DNA from: Aldehydirespirator sp965203635
Lineage (GTDB): Bacteria; Actinomycetota; Acidimicrobiia; Acidimicrobiales; Aldehydirespiratoraceae
Reading direction: 5' to 3'
Length of the DNA stretch: 64,000 nt
Assembly: GCA_965203635.1 (NCBI GenBank)
Contig: OZ241903.1
Span: 744,001-808,000 of the forward strand
The notes under the pieces are model-generated. The model was not told the origin of the DNA. It made no database searches and saw only the letters and a program-made list of their open reading frames with translations. Numbering within the stretch: position 1 is the stretch's first letter; every line of letters begins with the position of its first letter. Below are positions 51,693 to 60,932 of this stretch, piece by piece. Position numbers and translations under genes: made by a program.

Positions 51693-52853
51693 TCACGACG
51701 GGCCCTTGGTCAGCAGCAGGCATCCGGTCTCGGGACCCCCGCCGGCTCCGACCGCGACCACCTCGCAGTCGGGTACACCTATGTTGGCCGTGCCCCGCAG
51801 CTGCATCACTGCCTCGTGCAGGTGGCCGAAGCCGTGCAGCCGGCCCGCGGAGAGCTGGCCGCCGGATGTGTTGAGCGGCACCGGACCGTCGGGTCCGATG
51901 TTGGCGCCGCCCTCCACGAAGGACCCGCTCTCCCCCTTGCCGCAGAAGCCCATGGCCTCGATCCAGGCCAGGGTCAACCAGCTGAAGCCGTCGTAGAGCT
52001 GGGCGGTGTCCACGTCGTCGACGGTCAGCTCGGTGCGCTCCCACATCGAAGCGGCGGTGTGGCGCATCATCATCGACGTCAGGTCGTCGAACTGGTCCCA
52101 GGAAGGCCGGCCCCGGATGGCGGTCCCCATGGCGTTGACGCCGACCACGCCCGCCGGGGCGTCGGGTGCGTGGTCTCGGTGCGAGACCACTACCGCCGTG
52201 GACCCGTCGCAGGGAACATCACAGTCGTAGAGGCACAGCGGGTCGCTGACCATGCGCACGGCCAGATAGTCGTCGATGGTCATGGGATCGGTGTAGATGG
52301 CCTTGGGGTTGGCCGCCGCGTTGGCCCGCCCGTTGACCGCAATGGCACCGAGCTGCGTGCGGGTGGTGCCGTAGTCGTGCATGTGGCGGCGGGCGTAGCA
52401 GGCGACCCAGCAGGCGGCCGACGCCGCGCCGTAGGGAATCATGAACTGGAACGGACCGGCCGAGCCGGCCATTCCGCCGCCCCCGCCGCCGGGGCGCAAC
52501 GGCCCTCCGCTGCCCTCCACCACGGTGCGGAACACCAGCACGTGGCGGGCCAGACCGGCTGCCACCGCCAGGATCGCGTTGTGGACCGCGCCCAGCGGTC
52601 CGGCGGTCTCCACTCCTGCGCTGCGCCAGTTGAGCGACAGCCGCAGCGCCTCGTGCAGTTCGGCCCCCATGGCCCCTCCGAAGGAGCCGCCGAAGCCGGG
52701 GTAGGTGGACACCCCGTCGATGTCGGCGGTGGTGAGTCCGGCGTCCTCGACGGCCCGAAGCGCAGCCTCGACGGTCAGGTCGATGCCGGTGCGGTACAGC
52801 CGGCGGCCGATCTCGGACTGGGCCGCCCCGCTGATGATCGCTCGACGTTCCAT
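51693..52853 (-). CDS. Thiolase-superfamily protein, Ltp2-like (lipid-transfer/aldolase type)
   Basis: 386 residues, non-decarboxylating thiolase fold. No classic nucleophilic Cys of true thiolases is visible; instead the family markers CDVPCDGSTAVVVS, AQLYDGFSWLTLAWIEAMGF and PLNTSGGQLSAGRLHGFGHL are present, as in Ltp2/SCP-x-like proteins. Retro-aldol cleavage of a hydroxyacyl-CoA is a more likely activity than thiolysis. It is in one strand set with DUF35, TesB and the Liv transporter. The exact start (52853 or 52865) is uncertain. Its upstream region contains a hairpin and a repeat of the LivF gene end. Confidence 0.82.
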   Translation of the reverse strand: MERRAIISGAAQSEIGRRLYRTGIDLTVEAALRAVEDAGLTTADIDGVSTYPGFGGSFGGAMGAELHEALRLSLNWRSAGVETAGPLGAVHNAILAVAAGLARHVLVFRTVVEGSGGPLRPGGGGGGMAGSAGPFQFMIPYGAASAACWVACYARRHMHDYGTTRTQLGAIAVNGRANAAANPKAIYTDPMTIDDYLAVRMVSDPLCLYDCDVPCDGSTAVVVSHRDHAPDAPAGVVGVNAMGTAIRGRPSWDQFDDLTSMMMRHTAASMWERTELTVDDVDTAQLYDGFSWLTLAWIEAMGFCGKGESGSFVEGGANIGPDGPVPLNTSGGQLSAGRLHGFGHLHEAVMQLRGTANIGVPDCEVVAVGAGGGPETGCLLLTKGPS

Positions 52854-52895
52854 CCGCTCACGCATCAGCGGGGCGCTCCCCCCGGGGCTGGCACC

Positions 52896-52942
52896 TTCTT
52901 GACGTAGTTGTGCACCTCATAGCGGCACAACTACGTCAAGAA
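52896..52942. repeat. Perfect 18-base inverted repeat between thiolase and LivF genes
   Basis: Arms 52896-52913 and 52925-52942 are perfectly complementary, with an 11-base loop. It lies between two minus-strand genes and has no T-run. About 18-base near-identical direct repeats (about 52862-52880 and 52965-52982, GCATCAGCGGGGYGCTCCC) flank the block; the right one is the LivF gene end. The pattern fits an inserted element or a local duplication, not a simple terminator. Confidence 0.65.
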
Positions 52943-52966
52943 CGGACGAGAACGGCGCGACGGGCA

Positions 52967-53695
52967 TCAGCGGGGTGCTCCCGACTCGAAGAGACGGCTC
53001 TCCAGGACGGCCCCGGCCTCGCCGGCCGGACCCTGCCAGGAGATCAGCCCGTACTCCAGCACCGCGGCCCGGTCGCACAGCTCCAGTGCGTGACCGACCT
53101 GCTGCTCGACGATCAGCAGTGCCGTTCCGGTCGCTCTGATCTGGCTCAGCGTCTCGAACACCTGGTCCACAATCATGGGGGCCAAGCCCAGCGACAGCTC
53201 ATCGGCAATCAGCAGGCGCGGCGACTCCACCAGCACCCGGGCCAGCGACAGCATCCTCTGCTCGCCGCCCGACAGCGTGCCGGCCAGCTGGCCGCGGCGC
53301 TCCCCCAGCCGGGGAAAAAGCTCGTAGGCGCGGTCCAGGGCACCCGCCAGCCCGGCCCGGCCGAAGGCCCGCTGCAACGACAGCGCCAGATTCTCCTCCA
53401 CGGTGAGCGAAGCGAACACCGAACGCCCCTCGGGAGCGTGCATCACCCCGGCCCGCACGAACCGCCAGGCCGCCACCTTGTCCGTGGGGATCCGGGCGCC
53501 GTCGACCAGCACGGTCCCGGCGCTGGGCGCCACCAGCCCGCTGGCCACCCGGGCCAGGGTGGTCTTGCCGGCCCCGTTGGCCCCGACCAGAGCGACAGCC
53601 TCCCCGGCGTCGACCGCGAGCGACACCCCGAACAGCGCCCGGAACGGCCCGTAACCGGCCTCCACGTCGCGCAATCCAAGAATCGGCGTGCTCAC
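52967..53695 (-). CDS. livF: Branched-chain-type ABC transporter ATPase LivF
   Basis: 242 residues. Walker A GANGAGKTTLARV, signature TLSGGEQRMLSLARVL, Walker B RLLIADELSLGLAP and the QVGHALELCDRAAVLEYG tail, all typical of LivF. The 127-base gap to LivG (53696-53822) holds no recognised gene. It works with LivG and the fused LivHM permease below. Confidence 0.9.
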   Translation of the reverse strand: MSTPILGLRDVEAGYGPFRALFGVSLAVDAGEAVALVGANGAGKTTLARVASGLVAPSAGTVLVDGARIPTDKVAAWRFVRAGVMHAPEGRSVFASLTVEENLALSLQRAFGRAGLAGALDRAYELFPRLGERRGQLAGTLSGGEQRMLSLARVLVESPRLLIADELSLGLAPMIVDQVFETLSQIRATGTALLIVEQQVGHALELCDRAAVLEYGLISWQGPAGEAGAVLESRLFESGAPR

Positions 53696-53822
53696 GGCAT
53701 GACCTCGCCAGCTCCTGCCACGGCCGGATACCTGCCGATAGCAGCCGTTCTGTGAGCAGATATGCCGACTGAGACGGCTTCGTCGCTCAGAGAAGCGGTG
53801 AGAAGGCCGGGGCGCAAGACCA

Positions 53823-54590
53823 TCACGAGACCTCGAAGCTACCCAGGTAGGCCCGCCTCACTGCCGGATCGGCCAGCACGTCGGCGGTCGGACCCTCGGC
53901 GATGAGGACCCCGGAGTCGAGGACGTAGGTGCGCTCGGTGAAGTCGGCCACCAGCGACACATCATGCTCGACCAGCAGCACCGCGTACCCGCGGGTGTCC
54001 TGCACTGCCCGCAGGGTGTCGGCCAGCACCTGCGTCTCGTCGCGGTCGAGGCCCGACGACGGCTCGTCCAGCAGCAGGACCTGCGGACCGGTCATCAGGG
54101 CCCGGCCGACCTCCACCAGCCGGCTCTGCCCCAGGCTGAGCGACTCGACCGGCTTGGCGGCCAGTCCGGCGATGCCCAGCAGTTCCAGCACCTCGTCGCA
54201 CACCGCGACCTCGTCGGGTGTCGGCCGGCCCCGGCCGATCAGGTCCTTCCAGAATGCGCCCGTGCCGTTGCGGATCCGCTCCGCGATCAGCAGGTGCTCG
54301 CGCACGGTGGTGTCGGCGAACAGCTCGACCCGCTGGAACGTCCGGCCCATACCCGCCCGGGCCCGGCGATGGGCCGGCCACCCGCCCACGTCGACGCCGT
54401 TGAGCACCACCGTGCCGGCATCGGGCCGCAGGATCCCGAGCAGACAGTTGAACAGCGTGGTCTTGCCCGCGCCATTGGGTCCGATCAGACCCACTCGCTC
54501 CGTCGTCGCGACACTCACGCTCACATCGTCAAGGGCGCGGATGCCGGCAAAGGCCACACTCACGCCGGAGGCCTCCAGCACCCACGTCAT
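53823..54590 (-). CDS. livG: Branched-chain-type ABC transporter ATPase LivG
   Basis: 255 residues. Walker A GPNGAGKTTLFNCLLG, GMGRTFQRVELFADTTV, signature SLSLGQSRLVEVGRAL, Walker B VLLLDEPSSGLD and H-loop LLVEHDVSLV. The ATG at 54590 overlaps the permease stop by ATGA, so the two are coupled. Confidence 0.92.
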   Translation of the reverse strand: MTWVLEASGVSVAFAGIRALDDVSVSVATTERVGLIGPNGAGKTTLFNCLLGILRPDAGTVVLNGVDVGGWPAHRRARAGMGRTFQRVELFADTTVREHLLIAERIRNGTGAFWKDLIGRGRPTPDEVAVCDEVLELLGIAGLAAKPVESLSLGQSRLVEVGRALMTGPQVLLLDEPSSGLDRDETQVLADTLRAVQDTRGYAVLLVEHDVSLVADFTERTYVLDSGVLIAEGPTADVLADPAVRRAYLGSFEVS

Positions 54591-56638
54591 GCTCGAGCCT
54601 CCCGGGATTCGAGCCAGCGGTTGATGCGGGTAGCCGAGCGCCGCTTGCCGTGCTCCACCAGGCCCTCGGGATGGCGGGCGAACTGCATGGCCATGAGACC
54701 GAACAGGATCAGCCGCCAATTGCCCGAGATCGGGAGCAGGTCGGGCAGCCGCTCCTCGCCCCGCACGATCCAGCCGAGCAGCTCGCCCTGGAGTATCAGC
54801 GGCTCGAACAGGGCGAAGGCGGCACCGGCCATGATGGCCCCCTCAACTGTGCGTGCTCCCAGCGCGACCACCACCACCAGCCAGAACAGCGCGACGATGG
54901 GAGCAAAGTTGAGCGCGTAGTTCACATTCTGCTGATGCATCGAGAGCAGCGCTCCGCCCAACCCGGCGATCGCAGCCGACACCGCGAAGGCGACGATGCG
55001 GGCCCGAGCCGCGGAGATGCCGATCGACGCGGCGGCCACCTCGCTGCCCCGGAGGGCGGCGAGGGTGCGCCCGATGGTGCCCTCGCGCAACTGGATCACC
55101 ACCACCGACGCAACCACCAGCGCCACCACCGCCAGCACCAGGAAGGCTCGGTCACTGGCGAAGTCGATCGGCCCGATCAGCGGGCGGGGTACCTGGGTGC
55201 CGGTGAGCAGAGCGGTGCTTCCCCCGCCCACCCAGGAGAACTTCACCATCACCGCGTCGAAGAAGAAGGCGAACGCCAGCGTGGCGATGGCGAGCCACAC
55301 TCCCCCCAGCCGCAGTACCGGAAGCGACAGCAGCGCTCCGACTACTGCGGCCAGCGCCGCTCCGATCAGCGCGGCGGCCAGAACCGACATGTTGAACCGG
55401 TCCGCCATCTGGAAGACGGTGAAGCCTCCGATGGCCGCGAACGTCCCCTGGCACAGCGAGATCTGGCCGCCCATGCCGGTGATGACGGTGACCGACAGGT
55501 AGATGAGCGCGATGATCACCGCCTTCGTCACGAGGCTCATCCACAGTACGTCGGCCCGGAACCACACCACCAGCCCGACCACGGTCACGAAGAACACGCC
55601 GAACAGCCGGGTGAACAGCGTCAGCTTGGCGTGCCGTTCGAGGGCGGCCAACGCCGGCGGCGGGGGATCCACGCCGGCCAGCGGATCGGACGCCTCGCGC
55701 TGCCGGCCGACGGCGCGCCACAGCACGAGGATGGCGAACAGCACCACGAACGGCAGCGACGGGGTGAGATTCTCCTGGAAGGGCCCCAGCCAGGTGTGGT
55801 CGTCGGCCAGTCCCGGCAGGAAGGTGTTGAACACCGCGATGAACCACCCCAGCCCCAGCCCGCCCAGCAGGGCCCGGGGCAGGCTGACGAGCAGTCCTGT
55901 GGCCGCCGCGGCCACTGCGATGATCACCAGCGTGAAGTAGTCCCCCGAGCTGAGCGAGTTGAACCGGGGCGCGATCAGCACGCCGGCCATGCCCGCGAAC
56001 GTGCTCGACAGGGCCCAGGCGAAGGCCGATACCCGGTTGGCGTTGATCCCGCTCAGTTCGGTCATCCGGGGGCTCTCCACCACGGCCCGCATGGACAGGC
56101 CCATCATCGTGAAGCGGAACAGGGCGGCCAGGAGCAGCGTGCCGGCCAGCGCCACCGCCATCATGGCCAACTCGTCGCGGTTGAAGCGGTAGACCCCGAA
56201 CGGGTCGTAGTACACGCCGGCGCCGTCGGGCATGATGCCGGTTATCTGCCGACCGGCCACCGCGCTGAACCGGGCTGCCCAGTTGAAGATCTCGGGCAGT
56301 GCCACGCTGAGACCGATGGTGACGACCAGCTTCGACACAGCCGCGGCGGTGCGGAGGTGGCGGAAGATGGCTCGCTCGAGCACGAGGCCCACCAGCGGCG
56401 CCAGCACGAACACCGACACGAGCAGGGCCGCCCACTTGGGCCAGCCCCACACGCTGTGCGCCTTGAAGTACATGGCGGCCGAGATGTAGGCCTGCGCGCC
56501 GAACGCGAGGTTGAACACGCCGGAGGTCTTGTAGGTGAGCACGAAGCCCAGGGCTATGAGTGCGTAGACCGCGCCGGGGGGCGTGCCCTGCAAGACGCCC
56601 CGGAAGAGGTCCTCGAAGAACCCGGACGCGAGGATCAC
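54587..56638 (-). CDS. Fused LivH-LivM branched-chain-type ABC permease
   Basis: 683 residues: a LivH-like half (about 1-300; YALIALGFVLTYKTSGVFNLAFGAQAYIS) joined by a soluble linker (about 305-340) to a LivM-like half (about 345-650; GMGGQISLCQGTFAAIGGFT, ALRGSEVAAASIGI). One chain therefore replaces the usual two subunits. Usual substrates are branched-chain amino acids, but with Ltp2-like and CoA genes in the same set, an organic acid (aromatic, dicarboxylic or side-chain acid) is at least as likely. It follows LivK by 39 bases. Confidence 0.9.
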   Translation of the reverse strand: MILASGFFEDLFRGVLQGTPPGAVYALIALGFVLTYKTSGVFNLAFGAQAYISAAMYFKAHSVWGWPKWAALLVSVFVLAPLVGLVLERAIFRHLRTAAAVSKLVVTIGLSVALPEIFNWAARFSAVAGRQITGIMPDGAGVYYDPFGVYRFNRDELAMMAVALAGTLLLAALFRFTMMGLSMRAVVESPRMTELSGINANRVSAFAWALSSTFAGMAGVLIAPRFNSLSSGDYFTLVIIAVAAAATGLLVSLPRALLGGLGLGWFIAVFNTFLPGLADDHTWLGPFQENLTPSLPFVVLFAILVLWRAVGRQREASDPLAGVDPPPPALAALERHAKLTLFTRLFGVFFVTVVGLVVWFRADVLWMSLVTKAVIIALIYLSVTVITGMGGQISLCQGTFAAIGGFTVFQMADRFNMSVLAAALIGAALAAVVGALLSLPVLRLGGVWLAIATLAFAFFFDAVMVKFSWVGGGSTALLTGTQVPRPLIGPIDFASDRAFLVLAVVALVVASVVVIQLREGTIGRTLAALRGSEVAAASIGISAARARIVAFAVSAAIAGLGGALLSMHQQNVNYALNFAPIVALFWLVVVVALGARTVEGAIMAGAAFALFEPLILQGELLGWIVRGEERLPDLLPISGNWRLILFGLMAMQFARHPEGLVEHGKRRSATRINRWLESREARA

Positions 56639-56677
56639 GCTGCGGCGGTCAAGAGCCCGAGAGCGTGCGTGACGGTG

Positions 56678-58234
56678 TCAGGCCGCGAAGTCGGTGGGCG
56701 TCGGTTCGGACCATTCCTCGGTGTCGCCGGGCCAGCACATCCACGGTTCGGGCTGGAACCCGACGAATCCCCCGCCCTCCATCCGCACCGAGGATGTGCA
56801 GTGGAGTGCGTAGGCATGGTCGAAGACGCCGGGCGCGTCCGCGGTGTGCTGGCGGCTCCAGTCGACGGGGTTGATGAGGCCGCCGGCGTCGTAGATGATC
56901 TCGTTGAGCGAGTCGATAATGGACTGCCGGCCGAACTCGGGTCCTGCCTCCAGCAGGCCGGTGACGAAGAGGTCGGCATTGATCCAGCCGACCAGCGACT
57001 GTTCGGCCACCGGGCCTCCGTGGGCCGGCACCCACTGGTCGTAAGCGTGGCGCAGCGGGCTGTCGACCTCGTACTCGAAGGCGGCGAACACCAGCAGGGC
57101 ATAGTCGCCGTCGAACAGGTCGCCCGCCGCCGCCACGAACTCCTCGTTGTACGAGTTCGGATGCAGCAGCGTGATCTGATCCCGCACACCCTGGCGCTCC
57201 AGCTCCTGGGCCAGAGTGAGCATGGCGTTCAGGTCCATGCAGGTGGCTACGAAGTCGACCCCGGCGTCGATCATCTGGGTCACCTCGGGGCCGATGCCGT
57301 TGGGCAGGCCGTAGGCCAGGTCATCGTTGAAGTAGGCGACCTCCATCCCCTGATCCGGGCCGTAGCGATCGACCGAGTCGGCGAAGGCCTTGGCGCACAC
57401 CTTGGAGGTCTCGGTGATGCCGTATCCGAGCAGCGCCACCCTGGTCGCGCCGGCCTGCGACGCGAGCCAGACGAAGCTGCGGACGGTGCATGTGGGGCAT
57501 CCGATCACGTGATTGCCGAAGATGTTGTCGCGGTTGACGGCGTCGGCACCGTGGATGTTCCACACGAAGGTCGGAACCCCCGCGTCGTTGAGGTCGCCCC
57601 ACCCCGACGGAAGGAGCGTCGCCTGGAACGCGGCCAGGCTGCTGTTGTCGGCGATGATCTTCAGGGCGTGCTCCTGGTTGCGGAACAACTCGTCGTCGAG
57701 GACCTCGTCGATGACGAGGTTGCGGCCGTAGACGCCGCCCGAGTCGTTGACGTAGTCGAAATAGGACTGGACCCCGGTGACGTAGCAGTCGAGGATGCAG
57801 GTGCCCAGCGGGTTGTTCTGCTTGATGCCCACGACCGAGACGCGGATCTCGTCGTCGGTCACGCCGGGCACCCCCTCGAGGGCCACGAAGGTGTGGCGCT
57901 CCGGGTAGGGGTCGACCGGCTCCTCGACGGCGGGCTCGGTGCTCGTGGGCTCGTCCGTCGCGGACTCGCCGGCGCCGGCCGGCTCCGGGTCCGGTTCAGG
58001 CTCGGGCACCTCATCGGTGGCGGCCGGCTCCGGGTCCGGCTCAGGCTCGGACGCCCCATCGGTGGAGGCCGACTCGGGCTCAGGTTCCGGATCCGGAGTG
58101 GCAGGCAAGGTCGTGGTGGGCGCGACTGCGTCCGATGCGATGGCGGCTCCGTCGCCGCTGGGGCTGTTGCCGCAGGCCGCGGCCAGCATGGCTATGGCGC
58201 AGAGGGCTGTGAGTGTGCGTCGACCTCGATTCAT
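56678..58234 (-). CDS. livK: ABC transporter substrate-binding lipoprotein, LivK-like
   Basis: 518 residues. Lipobox LAAACGNS, then a long Pro/Glu/Asp linker (about 25-110; repeats of PEPEPDPEP), then a type I binding fold (VSVVGIKQNNPLG, FDYVNDSGGVYGRNL, CALHCTSSVRM). Extra Cys residues (CILDCYV, GCPTC) suggest disulphides in an extracytoplasmic domain. AGGGGG three bases before the ATG. It heads the minus-strand Liv-to-thiolase gene set and is divergent from the acyl-CoA dehydrogenase pair (162-base spacer). Confidence 0.88.
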   Translation of the reverse strand: MNRGRRTLTALCAIAMLAAACGNSPSGDGAAIASDAVAPTTTLPATPDPEPEPESASTDGASEPEPDPEPAATDEVPEPEPDPEPAGAGESATDEPTSTEPAVEEPVDPYPERHTFVALEGVPGVTDDEIRVSVVGIKQNNPLGTCILDCYVTGVQSYFDYVNDSGGVYGRNLVIDEVLDDELFRNQEHALKIIADNSSLAAFQATLLPSGWGDLNDAGVPTFVWNIHGADAVNRDNIFGNHVIGCPTCTVRSFVWLASQAGATRVALLGYGITETSKVCAKAFADSVDRYGPDQGMEVAYFNDDLAYGLPNGIGPEVTQMIDAGVDFVATCMDLNAMLTLAQELERQGVRDQITLLHPNSYNEEFVAAAGDLFDGDYALLVFAAFEYEVDSPLRHAYDQWVPAHGGPVAEQSLVGWINADLFVTGLLEAGPEFGRQSIIDSLNEIIYDAGGLINPVDWSRQHTADAPGVFDHAYALHCTSSVRMEGGGFVGFQPEPWMCWPGDTEEWSEPTPTDFAA

Positions 58235-58396
58235 GGGTCCCCCTAGGTGTCGCACAGCAATACTGCCGTCCCGGCGCAGCTCGGTCGACTCGCGCCGCGG
58301 TCGGCAGCCTGCCATCGCTGATGCTAGAGGGAGCCGTCCGCTCGGCCTCTGACGGCTTGCCGATACAGTCGCTCGGGTGGAGGCCCGGGGGACGGT

Positions 58397-59599
58397 GTGC
58401 GGCTGACCTGCTCATCAGAGGTCGAGGCGTTCAGGGCTGAGTTCTCGGCCTGGCTCGACGCCAACCTGCCCGACCCGGCCTCCACGACCGTGCGGCCGCG
58501 GTCGAGCGGTGACATCCCGGTCTGGGCTCGGGAGTTCCAGCGCCGCATGTTCGACGACGGCTGGCTGGTGCCGGGATACCCGCGGGAGTTCGGCGGACGC
58601 AACGCCAGCCTCTACGAGCAGGCGGTGTACTGGGAGGAACTCGGACGGCGCCGGGTGACCCAGAGCTTCAACCCCCAGGGTCTGGGCATCGTCAGCGCGT
58701 CGATCATCACCTTCGGCACCGAGGAGCAGAAGCACCGCTGGGCAGTGCCGATCATGCGGGCGGAGAGGACCGCCGCGCTGGGCATGAGCGAGCCGGGCGC
58801 GGGCAGCGACCTGGCCGGGCTGTCCACCCGGGCCGTTCTCGACGGAGACCGCTTCGTCGTCAACGGCCAGAAGGTGTGGACCTCCGGGGCCCACCACGCC
58901 GACGTGCTGCTGGCCTTCGTGCGCACCGATCCCGATGTGCCCAAGCACAAGGGCATCTCCGCGCTGATCATCGAGACCGACACTCCCGGTCTGGAGCGCC
59001 GGCCGTTCCAGGACATCACCGCCCGGCAGCCCGACTTCAACGAGGTGTTCTTCGACGATGTGGAGGTTCCGGCCGAGAATCTGGTCGGTGAGCTCAACGA
59101 CGGCTGGCGGGTCTGCACCGGCTCACTGGCCCATGAGCGCGAGATGTTGTGGATCCTGTGGTCGCAGGGACTCGACCAGATGCTGGACGCCATGCTGTCG
59201 CAGCTGAACGACGGGGCCGGCGCGGGCGCGGCCGGCGATCCCGTGGTGCTCGACGGGCTGGGCAGCTCGATCATGGACTCCTGGGCCCTGCGCCTGCTGG
59301 GCCAGCGTCAACTGGCCCGCAGCCAGAGAGGCCTGCACGTGGCCGACCAGTCGCTGCTGAAGCTGCTGGGATCGGAGGCCCAGCAGAGGCTGGCGCTCTT
59401 GATGCTGGAGTCGCTGGGCCCGGCCGCGCTGGACCGCACCGTGCCCGAAGGTGCGCAGTCGCCCTACGAGAGCGACCGCTCGGCGCTGTCGTGGGCCGAC
59501 CGGTACTTCTTCACCTTCGCGGGCACCATCAGCGGGGGCACCAGCGAGATCCATCGCAACATCATCGCCGAGCGCGTCCTCGGCCAGCCCAGGGGCTAG
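58397..59599 (+). CDS. Acyl-CoA dehydrogenase, catalytic-type subunit of an adjacent pair
   Basis: 400 residues. FAD motif GMSEPGAGSDLAGLSTRAVL, VNGQKVWTSGAHHADV, and TISGGTSEIHRNIIAERVLG at the C-terminus with the flavin-contact residues. GTG start. The next gene begins four bases after its stop, the arrangement seen for heteromeric FadE-type enzymes of sterol and lipid degradation. Probably acts with the second subunit on a bulky CoA ester. Confidence 0.9.
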   Translation: MRLTCSSEVEAFRAEFSAWLDANLPDPASTTVRPRSSGDIPVWAREFQRRMFDDGWLVPGYPREFGGRNASLYEQAVYWEELGRRRVTQSFNPQGLGIVSASIITFGTEEQKHRWAVPIMRAERTAALGMSEPGAGSDLAGLSTRAVLDGDRFVVNGQKVWTSGAHHADVLLAFVRTDPDVPKHKGISALIIETDTPGLERRPFQDITARQPDFNEVFFDDVEVPAENLVGELNDGWRVCTGSLAHEREMLWILWSQGLDQMLDAMLSQLNDGAGAGAAGDPVVLDGLGSSIMDSWALRLLGQRQLARSQRGLHVADQSLLKLLGSEAQQRLALLMLESLGPAALDRTVPEGAQSPYESDRSALSWADRYFFTFAGTISGGTSEIHRNIIAERVLGQPRG

Positions 59600-59603
59600 G
59601 GCG

Positions 59604-60725
59604 ATGGAGTTCGAGTTCACCGAGGACCAGCTGGAGCTCCAGCGAGCGGTGCGCGACATGCTCGACGCCGAGGCGCCCCCCGAACTGGCCCGGGCCGTGG
59701 CCGACGGCCGGTCCGACGCCGTCGACTTCTGGCAGACGCTGGCGGGGCTGGAATGGCCGGCCATGGCCCTGCCTGCGGAGGCCGGCGGCCTGGGCTACGG
59801 CTGGGTCGAGTTGGCCATCGTGCTGGAGGAGTTGGGCCGCCACGCCGCGCCGGGGCCGTTCGTGGCCACCGTCACTCAATACGCGCCGCTGGTAGCCGAG
59901 GCCGCCACCCAGGACCAGGCCGCGGAGCTGCTGTCGCCCGTGGCTGCGGGCCGCACCACCGGCACGATCGCCGTCGACGAAGGCGCCGGAACCTGGGATC
60001 CCGCCAATGTGAATGCCACCGCCCGTCGCGACGGCGACGACCTGGTGCTGGCGGGCACCAAGCACTACGTGGTGGACGGCGCCACCGCCGACGAGATCGC
60101 GGTCGTGGTCCGCATCGACGGCGTCCCGCGGGTGGTGCTGGTGCCGGGCTCATTGGTGCAAGCCGTTGAGATGAGACCCATCGATCCCGGCGTCCGGCAC
60201 TCCACCGTCAGCCTCGACGGAGTGCGGGTGCCCGCCGGGCGGCTGCTGGGTGACGGCGACGCCACCGGTGCGATCCGCCGGGCGCTGGAGGAGTCGGTGA
60301 CTGCTGTCGCCGCGGTCACACTGGGCGCCTGCCAACGGATCTTCGACATCATCAACGCCTACGCCAAGGAGCGCATCCAGTTCGGCGTGCCTATCGGCTC
60401 GTTCCAGGCCGTGAAGCACAAGCTGGCCGACATGTACCGCGACATCGAGCGAGCCCGGGTGCTCGTCTACTACGCCGCCCTCACTCTGGCTGAGGATCAC
60501 CCGGACCGGACACTGGCCGCGTCGATGGCCAAGGCGGCCGCGGGCGAGGCCCAGCGCCGCTGTGTGCAGGACGGGCTCCAGCTAGCGGGTGGCATCGGGT
60601 ACACCTGGGAGCACGACCTGCATCTGTTCCTGCGCCGGGCCAAGGTCGGCGAACTCCACTTCGGCTCGGCCTCCCACCACCGCCGCAGAGTCGCCCGCCT
60701 AGCCCTCCAATCCGGAGCTGCCTAG
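59604..60725 (+). CDS. Acyl-CoA dehydrogenase, second subunit
   Basis: 373 residues. Beginning MEFEFTEDQLELQRAVRDML and ending with GVPIGSFQAVKHKLADMYRD and GGIGYTWEHDLHLFLRRAKV, the pattern of the beta-type FadE partners. FAD-contact residues of the first half are weaker. The four-base gap after the first dehydrogenase implies a complex. Its 3' end overlaps by 4 bases the convergent tandem of small proteins. Confidence 0.88.
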   Translation: MEFEFTEDQLELQRAVRDMLDAEAPPELARAVADGRSDAVDFWQTLAGLEWPAMALPAEAGGLGYGWVELAIVLEELGRHAAPGPFVATVTQYAPLVAEAATQDQAAELLSPVAAGRTTGTIAVDEGAGTWDPANVNATARRDGDDLVLAGTKHYVVDGATADEIAVVVRIDGVPRVVLVPGSLVQAVEMRPIDPGVRHSTVSLDGVRVPAGRLLGDGDATGAIRRALEESVTAVAAVTLGACQRIFDIINAYAKERIQFGVPIGSFQAVKHKLADMYRDIERARVLVYYAALTLAEDHPDRTLAASMAKAAAGEAQRRCVQDGLQLAGGIGYTWEHDLHLFLRRAKVGELHFGSASHHRRRVARLALQSGAA

Positions 60726-60925
60726 GCCGGCGTCGAGTTGGCGGGCGGCTCCGGCGATTGGGAGTCGATCAGATGGCCGGACCGCGCCAACGCCAGAACA
60801 AGGTTGTCCAACTTGCCCTCCACCCGACGGATGTCGGAGCGCAGCAGATGGAACGCCCCTGCCAGCACGCCAATGAGCGCGCTCCCCAGCACGCCGATGA
60901 GTGTGGCGGCGATTGCCGGGTCCAT
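60722..60925 (-). CDS. MDP-type small membrane/coiled-coil protein (family member 4 of 4)
   Basis: 67 residues: MDPAIAATLIGV, one hydrophobic helix, AFHLLRSDIRRVEGKLDNL, LALARSGHLIDSQ and a Pro/Ser/Asn-rich tail. Last of three tandem genes, 7 bases after its neighbour. See family member 2 for the shared pattern. Confidence 0.75.
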   Translation of the reverse strand: MDPAIAATLIGVLGSALIGVLAGAFHLLRSDIRRVEGKLDNLVLALARSGHLIDSQSPEPPANSTPA

Positions 60926-60932
60926 GACGCGT

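Noticed and set aside
54650..58246. A 1198-codon plus-strand frame opposite LivHM and LivK
   Set aside because: It is antisense to well-recognised genes and composed of repetitive His/Gln/Gly/Arg tracts.
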